Positions 16,854 to 25,244 are shown, counted from the first letter of the stretch. The stretch is 64,000 nucleotides of DNA from Aquimarina latercula DSM 2041 (GCF_000430645.1 NZ_KE387185.1:1-64000), one strand, 5' to 3'. Notes: a model not told the origin generated them from the sequence alone. Program-made: numbers and translations.

Positions 16854-16880
16854 AAAACCCAAACTTTTTGTTTGGGTTTT
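16854..16880 (-). terminator. Terminator of the ECF sigma gene
   Basis: Perfect 11-bp stem (16854-16864 with 16870-16880), 5-nt loop, followed by seven T on the minus strand (plus-strand A-run 16851-16857). It lies 21 bp after the sigma factor stop and separates it from the SRPBCC promoter. Confidence 0.85.
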
Positions 16881-16900
16881 ACATATATACCTAGCAGTTT

Positions 16901-17779
16901 CTAATTGAGATTCATAAGCTTCTTTACATGTTCATCATTCACAATGTCTTCTAAAAATGTTCTTTTATCAAAATTGTTTTTATATGGAAGTTTCTGATAT
17001 AACTGAGCGTACTTATCATCTACATAATCTAACATCGTATCTGCCTGAGGTTTTAATAGATTTCTAAATTCAGAATACTCCTCACGATTGAATAACAAAT
17101 TTTTACTGTCTATAGCCCTGCCTTTTATAGCATACGTAACTTTTTTATGACAACGACAGGGATTGTTTTTATTTACCAATCCACATTTATTATTCATAAA
17201 ACTAAAAATATCTGCTCTAGCTCTTGATAATCGTTTCCTAAAATTACTCTTAGATATTCCCAAAATTTCTGAGCCTATAGTATGATCTGCATTGAACATC
17301 TCTCCAAGTATAAATGTAATTCGCTGTTCTTTAGTTAAACACAGTAACATCCCACTCATGCACATGTAATTCATTTCACGAATTACCTTCTTATTTTCCT
17401 CTTGCTCCAATGCCGTCAATGCAACATCAGGAGTATTACTTAAAGCGCGTTCCATAGTGTCAAAACTATCAAGTACCGTCTCTGCTGGTTTTCGTTTAGA
17501 CATTAAAAAATGATTAGCAACGATTCTATAAAGCCAAGTTCTAAACGAACTTTCTCCTTTAAACTGTGAAAGCTTAGTAATCACTTTAATATTTACTTCT
17601 TGTGTCAAATCTTCTGCATCAGTAGGATTTTTAACCATTTTCCAAGCAATATTGTAGATATATGGTTGATGTTTTAGGACTAAGAACTCCAAAGATTTCT
17701 TATTACCTGATTTAGCTTCATTAACTAATTGAATATCTGTAGTATCACCACTATACTCTTTTAAAAAAGGATTCTCCAT
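16901..17779 (-). CDS. ECF-type RNA polymerase sigma factor with C-terminal extension
   Basis: 292 residues, about 100 longer than a usual ECF sigma factor. Region 2 (about 27-95) includes DAEDLTQEVNIKV and FRTWLYRIVANHF. Region 4 (about 135-190) ends in ISKSNFRKRLSRARADI. An extension follows with a Cys cluster (CGLVNKNNPCRC) and a helical tail of about 80 residues. No anti-sigma gene is adjacent, so the extension may do the regulating. The gene has the same promoter boxes as the SRPBCC pair, which implies autoregulation. Confidence 0.88.
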   Translation of the reverse strand: MENPFLKEYSGDTTDIQLVNEAKSGNKKSLEFLVLKHQPYIYNIAWKMVKNPTDAEDLTQEVNIKVITKLSQFKGESSFRTWLYRIVANHFLMSKRKPAETVLDSFDTMERALSNTPDVALTALEQEENKKVIREMNYMCMSGMLLCLTKEQRITFILGEMFNADHTIGSEILGISKSNFRKRLSRARADIFSFMNNKCGLVNKNNPCRCHKKVTYAIKGRAIDSKNLLFNREEYSEFRNLLKPQADTMLDYVDDKYAQLYQKLPYKNNFDKRTFLEDIVNDEHVKKLMNLN

Positions 17780-17789
17780 GATTATTTTT

Positions 17790-17822
17790 TACTTGGATGC
17801 AACAAAACAATATGTGTGACAA
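17790..17822 (-). promoter_or_regulatory. Predicted autoregulatory promoter of the ECF sigma gene
   Basis: On the minus strand TTGTCACAC (17814-17822), 12 nt, then TGCATCCAAGTA (17790-17801), only 10 bp before the ATG. The message would therefore have a very short leader. Matches the pair at 16810-16842 almost base for base in the two boxes, while the 12-nt spacers differ. Confidence 0.65.
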
Positions 17823-17824
17823 CT

Positions 17825-17912
17825 ATTAAAGATACTAATTTGACACTTCACTTTTACAAAGAGTTTACCATTGGATTAACAGTATATTAGATAGGCTATT
17901 AGTATCTTTAAT
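17825..17912. repeat. 15-bp inverted repeat in the divergent sigma/lipoprotein control region
   Basis: ATTAAAGATACTAAT (17825-17839) and its exact complement (17898-17912) lie 45 bp upstream of the sigma gene and 30 bp upstream of the lipoprotein gene. Each divergent gene thus has ATTAGTATCTTTAAT in the same orientation before it. This looks like a pair of binding sites for one regulator, or a matched promoter element. Confidence 0.6.
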
Positions 17913-17942
17913 TTATAGAACAAACTACTTAAAACCAAAACC

Positions 17943-18821
17943 ATGAAAACCATACAATTCATTAAATTAGGAATACTTTGCACATCGGTAACTTTACTAA
18001 GTTGTAATCAGAAAAAAGAAGAGAATTTAACTACGGAAACTTCAATCGCTAAAACTGTAGAAGAAAAGCAACCTGAGAAAAAGGAAATTACTTATGATGT
18101 CACTAAACCTAAAACTATTATTAATGCAGTTGCCGAAGCTTCTGGAGGTTGGAACAACATTTGGAATCTTAAGGATGTAGAATACACCTATACCTACGAG
18201 CAAGCAGATGGAAAAAAAGACGTTTCTATCGAACGCTATATTTTTGATGGCGAATATTCTTGGGGTAAATACGCCACACATCAAGTAAATGTGCTACCTG
18301 AAGGTGAACAGACCATCGTACAGAATTTTTCTAAAGGAACAGCTTCAGTAAGTATGGACGGTAAACCGATGACTGATGAAAAAATGATTGGAACTTCCGA
18401 TTTCCTACGTCAGGTAAACTATTACTGGTTTATGATGAACTTTAAAATTGGCGATCCCGGAACCATTTATGAATACAAAGGTCAGGAAACCATTAACGGA
18501 AAAGTATATGATAAGGTCTCCGTAGCCTATGATCCACAAAAAACGGGTAAAGAAGCCAATGATGCCTATATTCTTTACGTAAATCCGGAAACCAAACTGA
18601 TAGATCAATTCTATTTCTCTCTACCAGCTTGGGGAATCAATGAGACTGTATTATTAATGAAAGTAACATATACCGAAATTGATGGTATACAAGTATCTAC
18701 ACATCGATATGCATATATCCCCAATGAAAAAGGAGAGTATCCTAAAGAGCCATCTTTATCTGAGATTTCTACCAACATAAAATTTAATAACGGATTTACT
18801 CCGGAAGACCTTAAAATCTAA
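17943..18821 (+). CDS. Lipoprotein of unknown function beside the ECF sigma factor
   Basis: 292 residues with signal peptide and lipobox (SVTLLSC, Cys21), then a Glu/Lys-rich linker. The globular body is beta-rich, with AVAEASGGWNNIWNLKD near residue 60. The layout suggests a LolA/DUF6503-like half-barrel that binds lipids, and it resembles the lipoprotein at 13519-14412. It is divergent from the sigma factor gene. Function unknown; an envelope lipid-handling role is inference. Confidence 0.85.
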   Translation: MKTIQFIKLGILCTSVTLLSCNQKKEENLTTETSIAKTVEEKQPEKKEITYDVTKPKTIINAVAEASGGWNNIWNLKDVEYTYTYEQADGKKDVSIERYIFDGEYSWGKYATHQVNVLPEGEQTIVQNFSKGTASVSMDGKPMTDEKMIGTSDFLRQVNYYWFMMNFKIGDPGTIYEYKGQETINGKVYDKVSVAYDPQKTGKEANDAYILYVNPETKLIDQFYFSLPAWGINETVLLMKVTYTEIDGIQVSTHRYAYIPNEKGEYPKEPSLSEISTNIKFNNGFTPEDLKI

Positions 18822-18842
18822 GCAATTTTAAGAAACTAGTAT

Positions 18843-18872
18843 AAAAAGGGATACCAGGCGGTATCCCTTTTT
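18843..18872 (+). terminator. Terminator after the lipoprotein gene
   Basis: Perfect stem AAAAAGGGATACC (18843-18855) with its complement (18860-18872), 4-nt loop and T-rich end, 21 bp after the stop codon. Confidence 0.85.
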
Positions 18873-18906
18873 ACATATGACACTGATATTGCTAATTCTA
18901 TTAAAG

Positions 18907-18939
18907 CTGTCACACTTTCTTTTTTATAGAATCTAAAAA
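18907..18939 (+). promoter_or_regulatory. Predicted ECF-dependent promoter of the exported SRPBCC gene
   Basis: CTGTCACAC (18907-18915), 12 nt, then AGAATCTAAAAA (18928-18939), 27 bp before the ATG. The upstream box and the 12-nt gap match the other two sites; the downstream box keeps only the ATCTAA core. Confidence 0.5.
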
Positions 18940-18966
18940 GTGTAATAACTTTTAAAATAATACATC

Positions 18967-19476
18967 ATGAAACTTACAAAATTTTTATGCTTATTAGTAA
19001 TAATACTATTAGGATCGAGGAATATTAATGCTCAAAAATCTAATGCCAATATCACCTTAACAAAGGTTGTAGATACTTCTGCCGATAATGTTTGGGATAA
19101 ATTAAGACAGTTAGATGATATTGATAAATATTCGTCTGCTATTTCTAAAGTAAAATGGACTGGTGAAAAAGGAATCGGTGGCCAAAGAGTATGTACATCC
19201 GCAGACGGACAAGGATACTTTAAAGAAAGTATTATCGCGTTTGATGATCAAAATCGCACTTATACATATGCATTAGTAGAAGGTGTTCCCACAAAAGGAA
19301 TGATTAACAACTTTAAGGTAATAGACCTAGGATATCAAAAATCCATGATTGTATGGACCAGTAACTATGATCAGTTTATGAAAAACCCACAAATGACTGA
19401 AAAGCAATTCTTAGGATTTTTAAACCAATCTGCTAGTGAGATGATTGCCAATGTGGCAATTGCCGCAGTAAAATAG
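18967..19476 (+). CDS. Exported SRPBCC (START-like) protein
   Basis: 169 residues. Signal peptide MKLTKFLCLLVIILLGSRNINAQ, then an SRPBCC domain with VVDTSADNVWDKLRQLDDIDKY and a C-terminal helix. It is the second exported START-like protein of the region, and it has the weaker copy of the ECF promoter boxes. Probably part of the same regulon as the sigma factor and the SRPBCC pair on the other strand. Confidence 0.85.
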   Translation: MKLTKFLCLLVIILLGSRNINAQKSNANITLTKVVDTSADNVWDKLRQLDDIDKYSSAISKVKWTGEKGIGGQRVCTSADGQGYFKESIIAFDDQNRTYTYALVEGVPTKGMINNFKVIDLGYQKSMIVWTSNYDQFMKNPQMTEKQFLGFLNQSASEMIANVAIAAVK

Positions 19477-19523
19477 TTTTGATCTGATGCCTTTAAATGA
19501 TGTTTGAAACATAACATCCCCAT

Positions 19524-19595
19524 TGTCACACTGAGCCTGTCGTAGTATAATATAAAAAAATTGTTTTAACCATCTTCGACAAGCTCAGACTGACA
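19524..19595. repeat. REP-like palindromic element (TGAGC-TGTCG type)
   Basis: Two 22-bp arms, 19524-19545 and 19574-19595, are complementary at 18 of 22 positions. They match the intergenic palindrome I know from many Flavobacteria (core CTGAGCTTGTCGAAG). The arms flank a 28-bp AT-rich loop. Such units are dispersed many times in a genome and sit between genes. Confidence 0.75.
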
Positions 19596-19844
19596 TAAAT
19601 ATATCAACTAAATCTTCCATATATAAAATTTATTTTTCTTTCTACTTGAGTTAATAATCCAAAGTTATGTTAAAGTGCTAAAAGCTATGTACACTTCTAA
19701 AAACTATCATATCAAAACAATAAAAACCAACGGAGGAAACGATTTTAAGAAATGGAATGGTTAATTGACATTTATTTTAATCTTCTTATTTTCAGTGTTT
19801 TAAACACAATAAACAAAACTTTAACACAATAAATTTTGAATTAC

Positions 19845-19860
19845 TAGACGAGTGGTCATA
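19845..19860. promoter_or_regulatory. TetR 2 operator-like site (own promoter)
   Basis: TAGACGAGTGGTCATA, 23 bp before the TetR 2 start. It matches two other sites before the RND operon; the shared form is TAGNCGASTGGTCA with an imperfect palindrome (GAC, 5 nt, GTC). Confidence 0.6.
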
Positions 19861-19883
19861 ATTTTGATCTTTCAAAAATCAAA

Positions 19884-20480
19884 ATGTCAAAGACCTTAAA
19901 ACACGAAATCAAAGCGGATTATCTCCTAGAAAAAGGGGTAGAGATCATATGGTCCAAAGGTTATAATGGCACTAGTGTAAACGACATTGTAAAAGCAGCA
20001 GATGTACCAAAAGGTTCCTTTTACTTTTATTTTGATAGTAAAGAAGATTTTGCAATAAAAGCATTGGATAAATACTTTACTATGCAATTTTCTCCTGCCT
20101 TGGATATTCTTCAAAATAGTGATGGGTCTCCTAAAGAACGTCTACTAAACTTTTACCAATTCCGTATAAAAGTTTTAAAAGAACAATTAGAATGCAAAAT
20201 GGGATGTCTTGGATGTAATTTGAGTAATGAAATGTCTGAGCATAACGAAAACATAAGGAATGCTGTATTAGATAGACATAATTTGGTGAAAACTGAAATA
20301 ACCAAGGTTGTTAAAGAAGCCCAACAATCCGGCGAAATAAATTCTTCTATTAATGCAGAGGATCTAGTTGGATTTATTGAAGATGCAGGAAAAGGGGCGA
20401 TGATAACAATGAAAGAAATGAAGGATTCATACCCTGTCGATAATCATCTGAATATGGTAACACACTTATTAATTAAATAA
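19884..20480 (+). CDS. TetR/AcrR family transcriptional regulator 2
   Basis: 198 residues. Helix-turn-helix about 15-60 with TSVNDIVKAADVPKGSFYFYF. The C-terminal ligand-binding domain has the CKMGCLGCN motif near residue 110, as in the TetR group of TetR 1 (FCSGC). It precedes the RND transporter operon on the same strand by 171 bp. Operator-like sites sit before both, so it likely represses itself and the transporter. Confidence 0.92.
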   Translation: MSKTLKHEIKADYLLEKGVEIIWSKGYNGTSVNDIVKAADVPKGSFYFYFDSKEDFAIKALDKYFTMQFSPALDILQNSDGSPKERLLNFYQFRIKVLKEQLECKMGCLGCNLSNEMSEHNENIRNAVLDRHNLVKTEITKVVKEAQQSGEINSSINAEDLVGFIEDAGKGAMITMKEMKDSYPVDNHLNMVTHLLIK

Positions 20481-20498
20481 TTTTTTTTATTCTATTAA

Positions 20499-20514
20499 TA
20501 GACGACTGGTCAAT
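20499..20514. promoter_or_regulatory. TetR 2 operator-like site (distal, RND operon)
   Basis: TAGACGACTGGTCAAT, 18 bp after the TetR 2 stop. With the site at 20623 it brackets the promoter region of the RND operon. Confidence 0.6.
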
Positions 20515-20622
20515 TATTAATTTATTTCAAAAATTTAACCAAAATTTGTCCAAGTAGAATAAATTAAAACGTCAATATATTAAACAATCATAAATCACAC
20601 TAAGTCAACATAACATGACATA

Positions 20623-20638
20623 TAGTCGACTGGTCAAC
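20623..20638. promoter_or_regulatory. TetR 2 operator-like site (proximal, RND operon)
   Basis: TAGTCGACTGGTCAAC, ending 13 bp before the RND start codon. It shares CGACTGGTCAA exactly with the site at 20499. A repressor here would block RNA polymerase or early elongation. Confidence 0.62.
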
Positions 20639-20651
20639 TAAATTTAAAAAA

Positions 20652-23024
20652 ATGAATACAATAAGAAAATTAGGCAATGCTTTTTCAAAAAAATGGGCAG
20701 AATTTGTTATCAAATTCAAATGGCCAGTTTTGATCACAACTTTAATCTTAGCGATGGGGTTAGGTTCGCAAGGAAAAATGGAATTTGATGGAGATTATCA
20801 TGTCTTTTTCAGTAAATCAAATCCAGAACTAGAAGCATTCGATGCTCTACAAGAAAAATATACCAAGGATGACAATGTTGTAATAGTCTTAACACCGTCT
20901 AATGGCGATATTTTCACAAGAGAAAATTTAACTGCAATAGAAGAACTTACTGCCCAAGCATGGAACACCCCTTACTCTTCTCGGGTAGATGCTGTTACAA
21001 ATTTCCAATACACTAGTGCTCAAGGTGATGATCTCTATGTAGACGATCTTTCCTATGAATCTTCTAACAAAACTGAAGCAGAAATTGAAGTAATTAAAGA
21101 AAAAGCATTAAAAGAACCACTTTTGGTAAATCGTATTCTTAATGAAACCGGCACAGTAACAGCAATCAACGTAACAGTACGACTGCCTGGTGAAGATAGT
21201 GCGAAAGAAATACCAGAAGTTACCGCTTTCATCCGCAGTACTATTTCAGATTTTAAAAATAAGTATCCAAACTTTGAAATCCATTCTTCTGGATTAGTTC
21301 CATTAAATACGGCATTCTTCGAATCCTCTATGAATGACCTTATGCTGACCATGATTATGTTAATCATTGTTATTATTACAACCTTCATTCTTACACGAAA
21401 TATCTATAGTACTATTGCAACTTTTGTAGTAGTTATATTTTCAATTATGAGTGCTGTTGGATTTGTTGGATTAGCAGGTATAAAGTTAACTCCTCCATCT
21501 TCTGTATTTCCTACTATGATATTAACATTAGCGGTTGCAGATAGTATTCACATTTTGATCACCATGCTTCAGAAAATGAGAAAAGATGGATTCTCCAAAA
21601 AAGATGCATTGGTAGAATCTATGCGACTTAATTTCATGCCAGTTTTCATTACTAGCTTAACCACAGTCATTGGGTTTTTAACTATGAATTTCGGAGATGT
21701 TCCGCCATTCTGGGATTTAGGAAATATTACCGCTTTCGGTATGACTATGGCGTTCCTATATTCCACTACAGCACTGCCCGCTTTAATGGCAATATTACCA
21801 ATAAAAGTAAAAACTAAGGAAATAGCAACTTCAGAAAAAATAAGTTGGTATACCTCTTTAGGACATACGGTTGCTAAACAACCCGTAAGACTTACAATTA
21901 TCTCAACAATTGTTATTGGTATTTTGACATTTTTAGCCACAAAAAATAGGTTTAACGATGAGTTTATTAACTATTTTGATGAGACTGTTACGTTTAGAAC
22001 CGATACTGATTATATCAGTGAAAACCTAACAGGTATCTATAATGTAGAATTCTCTGTAGGTAGCGGAGAAAGTGGAGGGATTAACAACCCACAATATCTA
22101 AACAAACTAAATGAATTCGAAAATTGGCTCAATGAACAACCAGAAGTTGTACATGTAAACGCTTTTAGTGAAGTTGCTAGAAGAGTAAATCGTTCTATGC
22201 ACGGTGATGATCAAAACTATTATAAGATCCCAAAAAGTCGTGAAGAAGCAGCTCAATACTTATTGCTATATGAATTATCTCTTCCATTCGGATTGGATTT
22301 AAACAATCAAATTAACGTAGATAAATCGGAAACACGTGTAACTGTCACCATCGAAAATATTAAAAGTGCTGATATGATCGCTTTTGCAGATCGTGCAGAA
22401 ACTTGGTTACAAAACAATACACCAAAACCAATGCACGCAATAGGTGTGAGTCCAACATTAATGTTCTCTACACTTGGTTTTAGACAAGCAGACAGTATGT
22501 TTACTGGTAATATTATTGCATTGATTTTAATATCCCTTGTATTAATGTTTGCATTAAGAAATTTCAAATTAGGTATGCTAAGTATTATTCCAAATGTAAC
22601 TCCTGTTTTAGTTGGTTTTGGTTTCTGGGCCCTATATAAAGCCCAAATTAATACAGGAATGGTAATCGTATTCGGAATGACATTAGGGATCATAGTAGAT
22701 GACACTGTTCATTTTATGAGTAAGTTTTTACGAGCTCGAAGAGAATTAGGTTATGATGCTAAAGAAGCTGTGATTTATGCTTTTGAAACAGTAGGTAAAG
22801 CTTTAGTAACTACCACTATTGTCCTACTAGCAGGATTCGCAGTACTTTCTACTTCTTCTTTTGCATTAAACAGCTATATGGCAAGAATTACATTAATCAT
22901 AATCTCATCAGCCTTAATCATCGATTTTATACTGCTTCCTTCACTTCTTATTCTAACTAGTAAAAAGAATGAATCAAAAGATGCTGTAAAAGATTTAAAA
23001 CCACAAATACAACTTGACAAATAA
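20652..23024 (+). CDS. RND/MMPL family transporter
   Basis: 790 residues, about 12 transmembrane helices in two six-helix halves, each preceded by a periplasmic loop. The first loop has the family opening EFDGDYHVFFSKSNPE. Transport-domain motifs include ADSIHILITMLQ in the first half and GIIVDDTVHFMSKFLRARRE in the second (conserved Asp pair for the proton relay). It is shorter than tripartite drug pumps and belongs to the MMPL/hopanoid-exporter-like group. It forms an operon with a LolA-like protein and a beta-barrel protein, so lipid or hydrophobic-molecule transfer is likelier than drug efflux. Confidence 0.92.
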   Translation: MNTIRKLGNAFSKKWAEFVIKFKWPVLITTLILAMGLGSQGKMEFDGDYHVFFSKSNPELEAFDALQEKYTKDDNVVIVLTPSNGDIFTRENLTAIEELTAQAWNTPYSSRVDAVTNFQYTSAQGDDLYVDDLSYESSNKTEAEIEVIKEKALKEPLLVNRILNETGTVTAINVTVRLPGEDSAKEIPEVTAFIRSTISDFKNKYPNFEIHSSGLVPLNTAFFESSMNDLMLTMIMLIIVIITTFILTRNIYSTIATFVVVIFSIMSAVGFVGLAGIKLTPPSSVFPTMILTLAVADSIHILITMLQKMRKDGFSKKDALVESMRLNFMPVFITSLTTVIGFLTMNFGDVPPFWDLGNITAFGMTMAFLYSTTALPALMAILPIKVKTKEIATSEKISWYTSLGHTVAKQPVRLTIISTIVIGILTFLATKNRFNDEFINYFDETVTFRTDTDYISENLTGIYNVEFSVGSGESGGINNPQYLNKLNEFENWLNEQPEVVHVNAFSEVARRVNRSMHGDDQNYYKIPKSREEAAQYLLLYELSLPFGLDLNNQINVDKSETRVTVTIENIKSADMIAFADRAETWLQNNTPKPMHAIGVSPTLMFSTLGFRQADSMFTGNIIALILISLVLMFALRNFKLGMLSIIPNVTPVLVGFGFWALYKAQINTGMVIVFGMTLGIIVDDTVHFMSKFLRARRELGYDAKEAVIYAFETVGKALVTTTIVLLAGFAVLSTSSFALNSYMARITLIIISSALIIDFILLPSLLILTSKKNESKDAVKDLKPQIQLDK

Positions 23025-23041
23025 TTTTAAAAAATAAAATA

Positions 23042-23815
23042 ATGAAAAAATTAATTTTAACAGGAATCGCTTTACTAAGCATTTCCATGACACAAGCACA
23101 AAGTGCAGAAGAACGAGGTTTACAAATTGCCAAAGAAGCCGACAAAGCCGATCAAGGTTTTAATAGTTCGATAGTAAATCTAAAAATGACTTTAAAAAAT
23201 AAAAATGGCCAAACAAGCGAACGTTTATTAATTACTAGAACCTTAGAACAGTCTGATGATGGTGATAAATCCATGATTGTATTTAATAGCCCTAAAGATG
23301 TAAAAGGAACTTCAACACTTACTTTTACACACAAAATAGGGTCAGACGATCAATGGCTTTTTTTACCATCCATAAAAAGAGTGAAAAGAATTTCATCAAA
23401 CAATAAGTCTGGTCCTTTTGTAGGTAGCGAATTTGCCTATGAAGATCTCTCCTCTCAGGAAGTAGAAAAATATAGTTATAAATTTCTGGAAGAAAACGGG
23501 AATTTACTTGTCGTAGAACAAGATCCTGTAGATCCAAAATCCGGATATACAAGGAGAGTAGTTACCTATAACAAAGATAAAGCATATCGTTTAGAAAAAG
23601 TAGAATTCTACGATCGCAAAAACTCTTTACTAAAAACACTTACCTACAGTGATTATAAATTATATAAAGGTAAATTTTGGAGAGCATTAACCTTAGATAT
23701 GGTAAATCACCAAAGCAATAAAGAAACACAATTAAAATTTAGTGATTACAATTTCGAATCCGAATTATCCGAAGATGATTTTACACAAGTAGCTCTTAAA
23801 AGAGCTGGGAAATAA
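23042..23815 (+). CDS. Outer-membrane lipoprotein-sorting (LolA-like) protein
   Basis: 257 residues with a cleavable signal peptide (ISMTQAQSAEERG). The body matches the LolA-like family annotated as outer membrane lipoprotein-sorting protein: KGTSTLTFTHK, DDQWLFLPSIKRVKRI and GSEFAYEDLS are typical. It should be a periplasmic half-barrel that carries a lipophilic cargo. It starts 17 bp after the RND gene and probably hands cargo between the pump and the outer-membrane partner. Confidence 0.88.
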   Translation: MKKLILTGIALLSISMTQAQSAEERGLQIAKEADKADQGFNSSIVNLKMTLKNKNGQTSERLLITRTLEQSDDGDKSMIVFNSPKDVKGTSTLTFTHKIGSDDQWLFLPSIKRVKRISSNNKSGPFVGSEFAYEDLSSQEVEKYSYKFLEENGNLLVVEQDPVDPKSGYTRRVVTYNKDKAYRLEKVEFYDRKNSLLKTLTYSDYKLYKGKFWRALTLDMVNHQSNKETQLKFSDYNFESELSEDDFTQVALKRAGK

Positions 23816-23925
23816 TCTCAAAATCCTAGCACACATAAGACACGTTTTTAGTTCTGATCTTACTCTTTACCAAATGTCCTTCTAGTAATAAAGACGGTCT
23901 ATGTGTGCTTAATAATATTATAAAA

Positions 23926-25128
23926 ATGAAATTTAAACCCTATTTACTTCTTCTTACTCTACTACATACCATACTTATAATTGCACAAGAAGAAGATAAA
24001 AAAGTTACCCAAGATTTTGAATTAGAATTAGAAGGAGAATACCGCTATTTTTATGACAATCCCCTTTTTGAGGGGCAAAAAGATCATTTTCCCTCGTTAG
24101 GTATAACACCAGAATATTCGATAGCATGGAATAAAGGATATGAAAGCATTAATTTTAAAGGGTTTTTCAGACTTGATGTTGATGATGAAAGAACACATTG
24201 GGATATCCGAGAACTCTATTACCAGAAAGCTAATAAGAACTGGGAATTAAGTCTTGGGTTAAAAAAAGTATACTGGGGCGTAACTGAAAGCAATCACTTA
24301 GTCGATATTATTAATCAAACAGATGCCGTAGAAACTTTCGACGGAGAAGAAAAGCTAGGGCAACCCATGGCTCAATTTACTTGGACTACTGAAAAATTTG
24401 GTTCTTTTGATTTTTTCTATCTTCCTTATCATAGGAAACGAACTTTTTCAGGCACCAAAGGAAGACTAAGATTTCCTGTTGTAATTGATAAAAACGATTT
24501 AACTTATGAAAGTAGTGCAGAAGAATGGCGACAAGATATTGCATTTCGCTGGAAACATTACTTCAGTATTTTAGATATAGGAATATCTCACTTTTACGGA
24601 ACAGGTAGAGAACCCTTATTTACATTTGATAACCTAGGAAATATCAATGCATTTTATCCAGTAATTAACCAAACAGGGTTAGATTTACAAATTACGCATG
24701 ATGCTTTTTTATGGAAACTAGAATCTATCTATAGACATGCGGATGTCCAGGATTTCTTTGCTCTGGTTGCTGGCTTAGAATACACATTTTCCAATATTGA
24801 TGGAGATGGTTTAGACATTGGTATCTTAGGTGAATACTTATATGATGAACGTGATACACTTGCATTAAATGCGTTACAAAATGATATTTTCATAGGAAGT
24901 CGTATCGCATTTAATGATACTCAGGATACTTCCATACTAATAGGTGGAATTGCTGATCTAGAATCTAGTAGCAAAATTTTCAGTTTAGAAGCTTCTAGAC
25001 GTTTCGGAAGTACTTGGACAGCAGCGGTCGAAGCTAGAGTATTTAGCAATATAGACCCAAACGAGTTTATATTATCAAACTTTAGAGAAGACAGTTTTCT
25101 TAGAATTTCAATTTCAAAATATTTCTAA
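23926..25128 (+). CDS. Outer-membrane beta-barrel protein (DUF1302-like) of the RND operon
   Basis: About 400 residues. A GTG at 23905 would add seven residues; the ATG at 23926 begins a clean signal peptide (MKFKPYLLLLTLLHTILIIAQ). The rest is alternating beta strands ending in an aromatic-rich SFLRISISKYF, as in outer-membrane barrels. The segment KVYWGVTESNHLVDIINQTD resembles the DUF1302 family, members of which are encoded beside LolA-like and RND proteins in proteobacteria too. Likely the outer-membrane part of the transport route. Confidence 0.78.
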   Translation: MKFKPYLLLLTLLHTILIIAQEEDKKVTQDFELELEGEYRYFYDNPLFEGQKDHFPSLGITPEYSIAWNKGYESINFKGFFRLDVDDERTHWDIRELYYQKANKNWELSLGLKKVYWGVTESNHLVDIINQTDAVETFDGEEKLGQPMAQFTWTTEKFGSFDFFYLPYHRKRTFSGTKGRLRFPVVIDKNDLTYESSAEEWRQDIAFRWKHYFSILDIGISHFYGTGREPLFTFDNLGNINAFYPVINQTGLDLQITHDAFLWKLESIYRHADVQDFFALVAGLEYTFSNIDGDGLDIGILGEYLYDERDTLALNALQNDIFIGSRIAFNDTQDTSILIGGIADLESSSKIFSLEASRRFGSTWTAAVEARVFSNIDPNEFILSNFREDSFLRISISKYF

Positions 25129-25244
25129 ACTAAGTTGAACATTTTAACTATTTTTTTTAATCAAAAGTTAATTTGTTACAAAAAAATAATATTTAATAAT
25201 CATTTGGGTTTAACATATTGTTAATAATTTAAACACAAACTCAA

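Larger units (their letters stand above)
19477..19883. other. Intergenic region with palindromic element and TetR site
   Basis: 407 bp without a supported gene. It holds a flavobacterial REP-like palindrome (19524-19595) and, at the right end, the TetR 2 operator. Two tiny frames (25 and 26 codons, about 19687-19832) have no supporting features. Confidence 0.6.

Noticed and set aside
19524-19545. TTGTCACAC-like sequence as a fourth ECF promoter
   Set aside because: It is part of the REP-like palindrome and lacks the downstream ATCTAA box at 12-nt spacing.
19687-19832. Two short plus-strand frames (25 and 26 codons) upstream of TetR 2
   Set aside because: One starts near a GGAGG, but neither has a recognisable product, neighbours or terminator; too short to support.
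23828-23909. 10-bp inverted repeat (AGCACACATA) between the LolA-like and barrel genes
   Set aside because: 62-bp loop, no T-run and within an operon; could be an mRNA stem but support is weak.
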